Below are positions 5,411 through 9,658 of a stretch of 9,658 nucleotides of DNA, in pieces. The stretch covers positions 1-9,658 of the forward strand of contig JAOUHR010000046.1 of the NCBI GenBank assembly GCA_029884515.1, given 5' to 3'. How positions within the stretch are numbered: position 1 is the first letter of the stretch; each line of letters opens with the position of its first letter. The notes below the pieces were generated by a model, which worked only from the letters and a program-made list of their open reading frames with translations, was not told the DNA's origin and searched no databases. The position numbers were made by a program, and so were the translations under genes. Origin of the DNA: Gemmatimonadota bacterium. GTDB lineage: Bacteria; Gemmatimonadota; Gemmatimonadetes; Gemmatimonadales; Gemmatimonadaceae.

Positions 5411-7234
5411 TCAGTACCGCGGGTTCGTCTTCCGCGGGGCGTCGCCGCAGTTCTCCGGCCAGTTCGCCGGCCACGTGCCCGGCGACTTGGTGCGGTCGAT
5501 GAACTGCGGGTCCTCCGACGCGAGGTAGGCGAGCATCGCCGCGAGCGTCGCGTTGTGCTTCAGGTCATCGAACACGACCTTGTCGTACGTGTCGCGATTG
5601 GTGTGCCAGGTGTAACTGCCGTAGTTCCAGTTGACCGCGCCCATGCCGAATGAGGGCGTGGCGTAACAGGAGAAGACGGCGCCGTCGGTCCCTCCCGGAT
5701 TGCCCGTCGGCATGTCGCGGAAGCTCCACGCGACGACGTTCGGGCTCATGCTGTCGGTGTAGAAGCTCGGCAGCTTGGCGTACCAGTCCCGCAGGTGCGG
5801 ACCGATGGCGGTGAGGCCCGCCGCGGACACCGACTGCACACGACCCGTCCCATTGTCCTGGTTGAACAGCGCCTGCAGCCCGCGCAACACCTCGGGATGG
5901 TCGTGTGCGAACGCGCGCGAGCCGTTGAGCCCCTGCTCCTCGCTCGCCCAGTGCCCCACCATGATGGTGCGCTTGGGGTTCGGGTACGACTTCTTCAGGA
6001 TGCGCATCGCCTCCATCGCCATCAGCGTGCCGGTGCCGTTGTCCGTCGCGCCCGACGAGCCGTCCCACGAATCGAAGTGCGCGGAGAGGATCACGTACTC
6101 GTCCGGCTTCTCGCTCCCGCGGATGGTCGCGAGGGTGTTGAACGCCGGCACCTCGCCGAGCAGCTGCGCGTCGAGGTCGAGGCGGACCGTCGGCTTCTGC
6201 TTGTTCTCGGCGAGGCGGTAGACGAGCGCGTAGTCCTCGCAGGAGAGCGTCACGGCGGGTGCGACGGTGTTGTATGTCTCGAAGATCTCGATGGTGCCCC
6301 AACCGCCGGTGCCGAGCGGCTGGTTGCCGCGGCCGGCCGCGGCGAGTGACGCGGCCGGTCCGCCGCCGCTCATGCTCCCGTTCCCCTCGGCGGCTCCGCC
6401 GCGTCCGCCGCCGGCCCCGCCCCCGAACCCACCGCCCCCGCCGATGCCGAACCCGCTCAGCTTGGCGCGCGACGTGATCATGCCGACGACTCCCGCCTGC
6501 TCGAGCCGCATGCCCAGCGTGCCGGTGCCGAGGCCCATCGACTTGCCTGTGCCGCGGTAAAGGCGTGTGCTGTCACGGTTGTCGCTCGCCCACTCGGCCT
6601 GCATGGACGAGACGAGGGTATCCATCCGCGCCTTCGACTCCGCCGTCGCGAAGCGGTACCAGTCCTCCGAGGGGCGACACGTCGGCCAAGCCGGGGAGAG
6701 CAGGACGATCTTGCCCTTCGCCTGAGGCAACCATCGCACGAACTCGGTGCTGTCCCTGAACTTCGGCAGGACGATCGCCTCGGCCGTCACCGCCTTTCCG
6801 CCGGTGCCCGGGCTCCACGCGAGCATCGTGCCCTCGAGCGACCGCACGCGCGGTCCCATGAGGTCCACGTGCGAAGTGCCACGCCGCCAGCCGCGCCAGG
6901 TGCCATACTCGTCGCGTCGCGCGTCGATCCCCCACGCCCTGTACTGGCTGATCACCCAGTCGCTCGCGGCCTTGATGCCCGGGCTCCCCGTGAGGCGCGG
7001 CCCGATGGAATCGAGGAGCACTTGCGCGAGCTGCTGCACGCGCGAACTGTCCATGCCGACTTCCCAGATGCGCTTGAGCACGGCGTCATCGGTGGGGAAA
7101 GCGAGGGGCGCACGCACGGGAGTGTCCGCCTGCTGCGACGCGAGCGGCGCCAGCGGGAGCAGCGACGCGAGGGCGCCCACCAGCGGGAGGGCACACGCGA
7201 GCAGCGGAGCGCGGAGGGAAGGGAACCGAAGCAT
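5411..7234 (-). CDS. Exported M28 family zinc peptidase (carboxypeptidase Q-like)
   Basis: From the ATG at 7234 this is a 607-residue secreted metallopeptidase that would release amino acids from peptides. The N-terminus (MLRFPSLRAPLL, then a long Ala/Leu-rich core) is a signal peptide with likely cleavage after L-A-S33. The M28 two-zinc site is complete: H386-F-D388, D398 in G-A-T-D-N-G, the catalytic E432 and ligand E433 (S-E-E-Q-G), D460 in N-Q-D-N-G, and H544 in T-W-H-T-N. A large insert between about residues 120 and 320 looks like a PA-type domain. It carries a glycine-rich stretch (about 261-310, coded by 6305-6454). In-frame starts at 7303 and 7315 overlap the kinase gene and put extra residues before the signal peptide, so I reject them. 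The gene follows the kinase by 49 bp on the same strand; co-transcription is possible, though a strong hairpin lies between them. TACCTT (7273-7278, minus strand) could be a -10 for an own promoter, but it is weak. No clear Shine-Dalgarno is visible. Confidence 0.92.
   Translation of the reverse strand: MLRFPSLRAPLLACALPLVGALASLLPLAPLASQQADTPVRAPLAFPTDDAVLKRIWEVGMDSSRVQQLAQVLLDSIGPRLTGSPGIKAASDWVISQYRAWGIDARRDEYGTWRGWRRGTSHVDLMGPRVRSLEGTMLAWSPGTGGKAVTAEAIVLPKFRDSTEFVRWLPQAKGKIVLLSPAWPTCRPSEDWYRFATAESKARMDTLVSSMQAEWASDNRDSTRLYRGTGKSMGLGTGTLGMRLEQAGVVGMITSRAKLSGFGIGGGGGFGGGAGGGRGGAAEGNGSMSGGGPAASLAAAGRGNQPLGTGGWGTIEIFETYNTVAPAVTLSCEDYALVYRLAENKQKPTVRLDLDAQLLGEVPAFNTLATIRGSEKPDEYVILSAHFDSWDGSSGATDNGTGTLMAMEAMRILKKSYPNPKRTIMVGHWASEEQGLNGSRAFAHDHPEVLRGLQALFNQDNGTGRVQSVSAAGLTAIGPHLRDWYAKLPSFYTDSMSPNVVAWSFRDMPTGNPGGTDGAVFSCYATPSFGMGAVNWNYGSYTWHTNRDTYDKVVFDDLKHNATLAAMLAYLASEDPQFIDRTKSPGTWPANWPENCGDAPRKTNPRY
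6305..6454 (-). repeat. Glycine-rich low-complexity insertion inside the M28 peptidase
   Basis: This stretch of the peptidase gene encodes I-G-G-G-G-G-F-G-G-G-A-G-G-G-R-G-G followed by more Gly/Ala/Ser-rich sequence. It sits between two recognisable parts of the insert domain. It keeps the reading frame and is therefore an in-frame flexible loop, not a frameshift. Its DNA is a run of GGC/GGN codons, which may vary in length between strains. Confidence 0.8.
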
Positions 7235-7283
7235 CGGGGATCCAGTGACGGAGGAGAGGGCGAGCGCCGGCAAAGGTACCGCC

Positions 7284-9074
<1,791 letters not shown>

Positions 9075-9078
9075 GCGG

Positions 9079-9658
9079 TCAGCGCTCGCTGAAGGTCGTG
9101 ATCGTCATCGTCTGGTTGTGCAACTCGCACTTGGCTGACGTGGAGAATGGCGCGATCTCGCCGTAGGAATAGAAGCCGCTCAGCACCGTGCCGGGGCCGA
9201 GCACGTCACGGACGCTCTCGACCTCCTCCTCCACGCGCTGCTTGAGCACCAGCTTGCGACCCACGCAGCTGATGAGCACGGCCAGGTCAGCGGTGCCCTC
9301 GCTCATGGGAGCCACGCACGCGCTCGCCGCCCCGTGGGCCCCGTCGATCAGCCGGTCCACGTTCGCCTTCATGAGCTGCGCGTAGTCGCCTTCCGGCACT
9401 CCGCCCGCGAAGATGAGGCTCCCGGCCTCCTCATCGACGCCCAAGATGGTCCGCACGACACGGGGCCCGCCATCGGCGCGGCGGAGGCTCAGCGGGAAGA
9501 GCAGTCCGCTCGAAGGGAGCTCGTCCGCGTGGGGACCTAGGTAGGACTTGTAGAGTTCGAGCGCCGGGCGGCCGTCGAACTCGTACAGGATGTTCCCGGC
9601 AGACCGGGTGATGAGCCGGTCGGGGCCGAAGGGATCCCATCCGCCCATCGAGCCGTAG
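9079..9658 (-). CDS. FIST domain sensor protein, C-terminal part (start beyond the window)
   Basis: Only the last 192 residues are visible; the frame continues past 9658 with Y-G-S before M-G-G-W-D-P-F-G-P. They match the FIST_C region: R-L-I-T-R-S-A-G-N-I-L-Y-E-F-D-G-R-P-A-L-E-L-Y, then a central P-E-G-D-Y-A segment, and the family-typical end G-F-Y-S-Y-G-E-I-A-P followed by C-E-L-H-N-Q-T-M-T-I-T-T. FIST proteins are cytosolic sensors thought to bind small ligands, with amino acids proposed. No output domain follows the FIST_C part, so it should work through the kinase encoded 4 bp downstream. The internal ATG at 9648 is not the true start, because homology continues upstream of it. The N-terminal FIST half cannot be judged from this window. 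Confidence 0.88.
   Translation of the reverse strand, partial: YGSMGGWDPFGPDRLITRSAGNILYEFDGRPALELYKSYLGPHADELPSSGLLFPLSLRRADGGPRVVRTILGVDEEAGSLIFAGGVPEGDYAQLMKANVDRLIDGAHGAASACVAPMSEGTADLAVLISCVGRKLVLKQRVEEEVESVRDVLGPGTVLSGFYSYGEIAPFSTSAKCELHNQTMTITTFSER

Overview
This is a GC-rich bacterial chromosomal window with dense, mostly intact genes and no tRNA, rRNA, CRISPR array, insertion sequence or phage gene that I can see. The gene set suggests a free-living, aerobic, Gram-negative-type bacterium. It includes a Tat-exported molybdenum hydroxylase, an exported M28 peptidase, a FIST-domain sensor with a soluble hybrid kinase, a CPXCG zinc-knuckle protein, an orphan GspE/MshE N-terminal domain and a short lipoprotein. 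Gemmatimonadota or a relative is my best guess from this flavour; that is inference, because no phylogenetic marker is present.

Left part, plus strand (1-4563). A 397-residue protein carries two copies of a small beta-rich domain, a proline-rich linker and a GspE/MshE-type N-terminal domain without the ATPase that usually follows. After a 247-bp gap with several inverted repeats comes a compact operon of an IorA-like [2Fe-2S] subunit, an IorB-like molybdopterin subunit with a twin-arginine leader, and a small cupin. The spacings are 2 bp and a 4-bp ATGA overlap. There is no FAD subunit, as expected for the isoquinoline 1-oxidoreductase type. The two subunits probably form a periplasmic hydroxylase; its substrate and the role of the cupin are unknown.

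Middle part (4564-5410). A minus-strand gene for a small probable lipoprotein converges on the cupin gene and diverges from a plus-strand gene for an 81-residue CPXCG protein. The latter has a -10-like hexamer so close to its ATG that the transcript may be leaderless. Inverted repeats lie in both convergent junctions.

Right part, minus strand (5411-9658). In transcription order this holds the C-terminal part of a FIST sensor (its start lies beyond the window), a soluble PAS-HisKA-HATPase-REC hybrid kinase 4 bp downstream, and an exported M28 zinc aminopeptidase 49 bp further on. FIST and kinase form a sensor-kinase pair. A perfect 11-bp stem with a GCAA tetraloop sits in the last codons of the kinase gene, just before the peptidase gene. 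The most unusual items are the orphan FIST-independent GspE_N protein, the coupled cupin, this hairpin, and the glycine-rich insertion in the peptidase.
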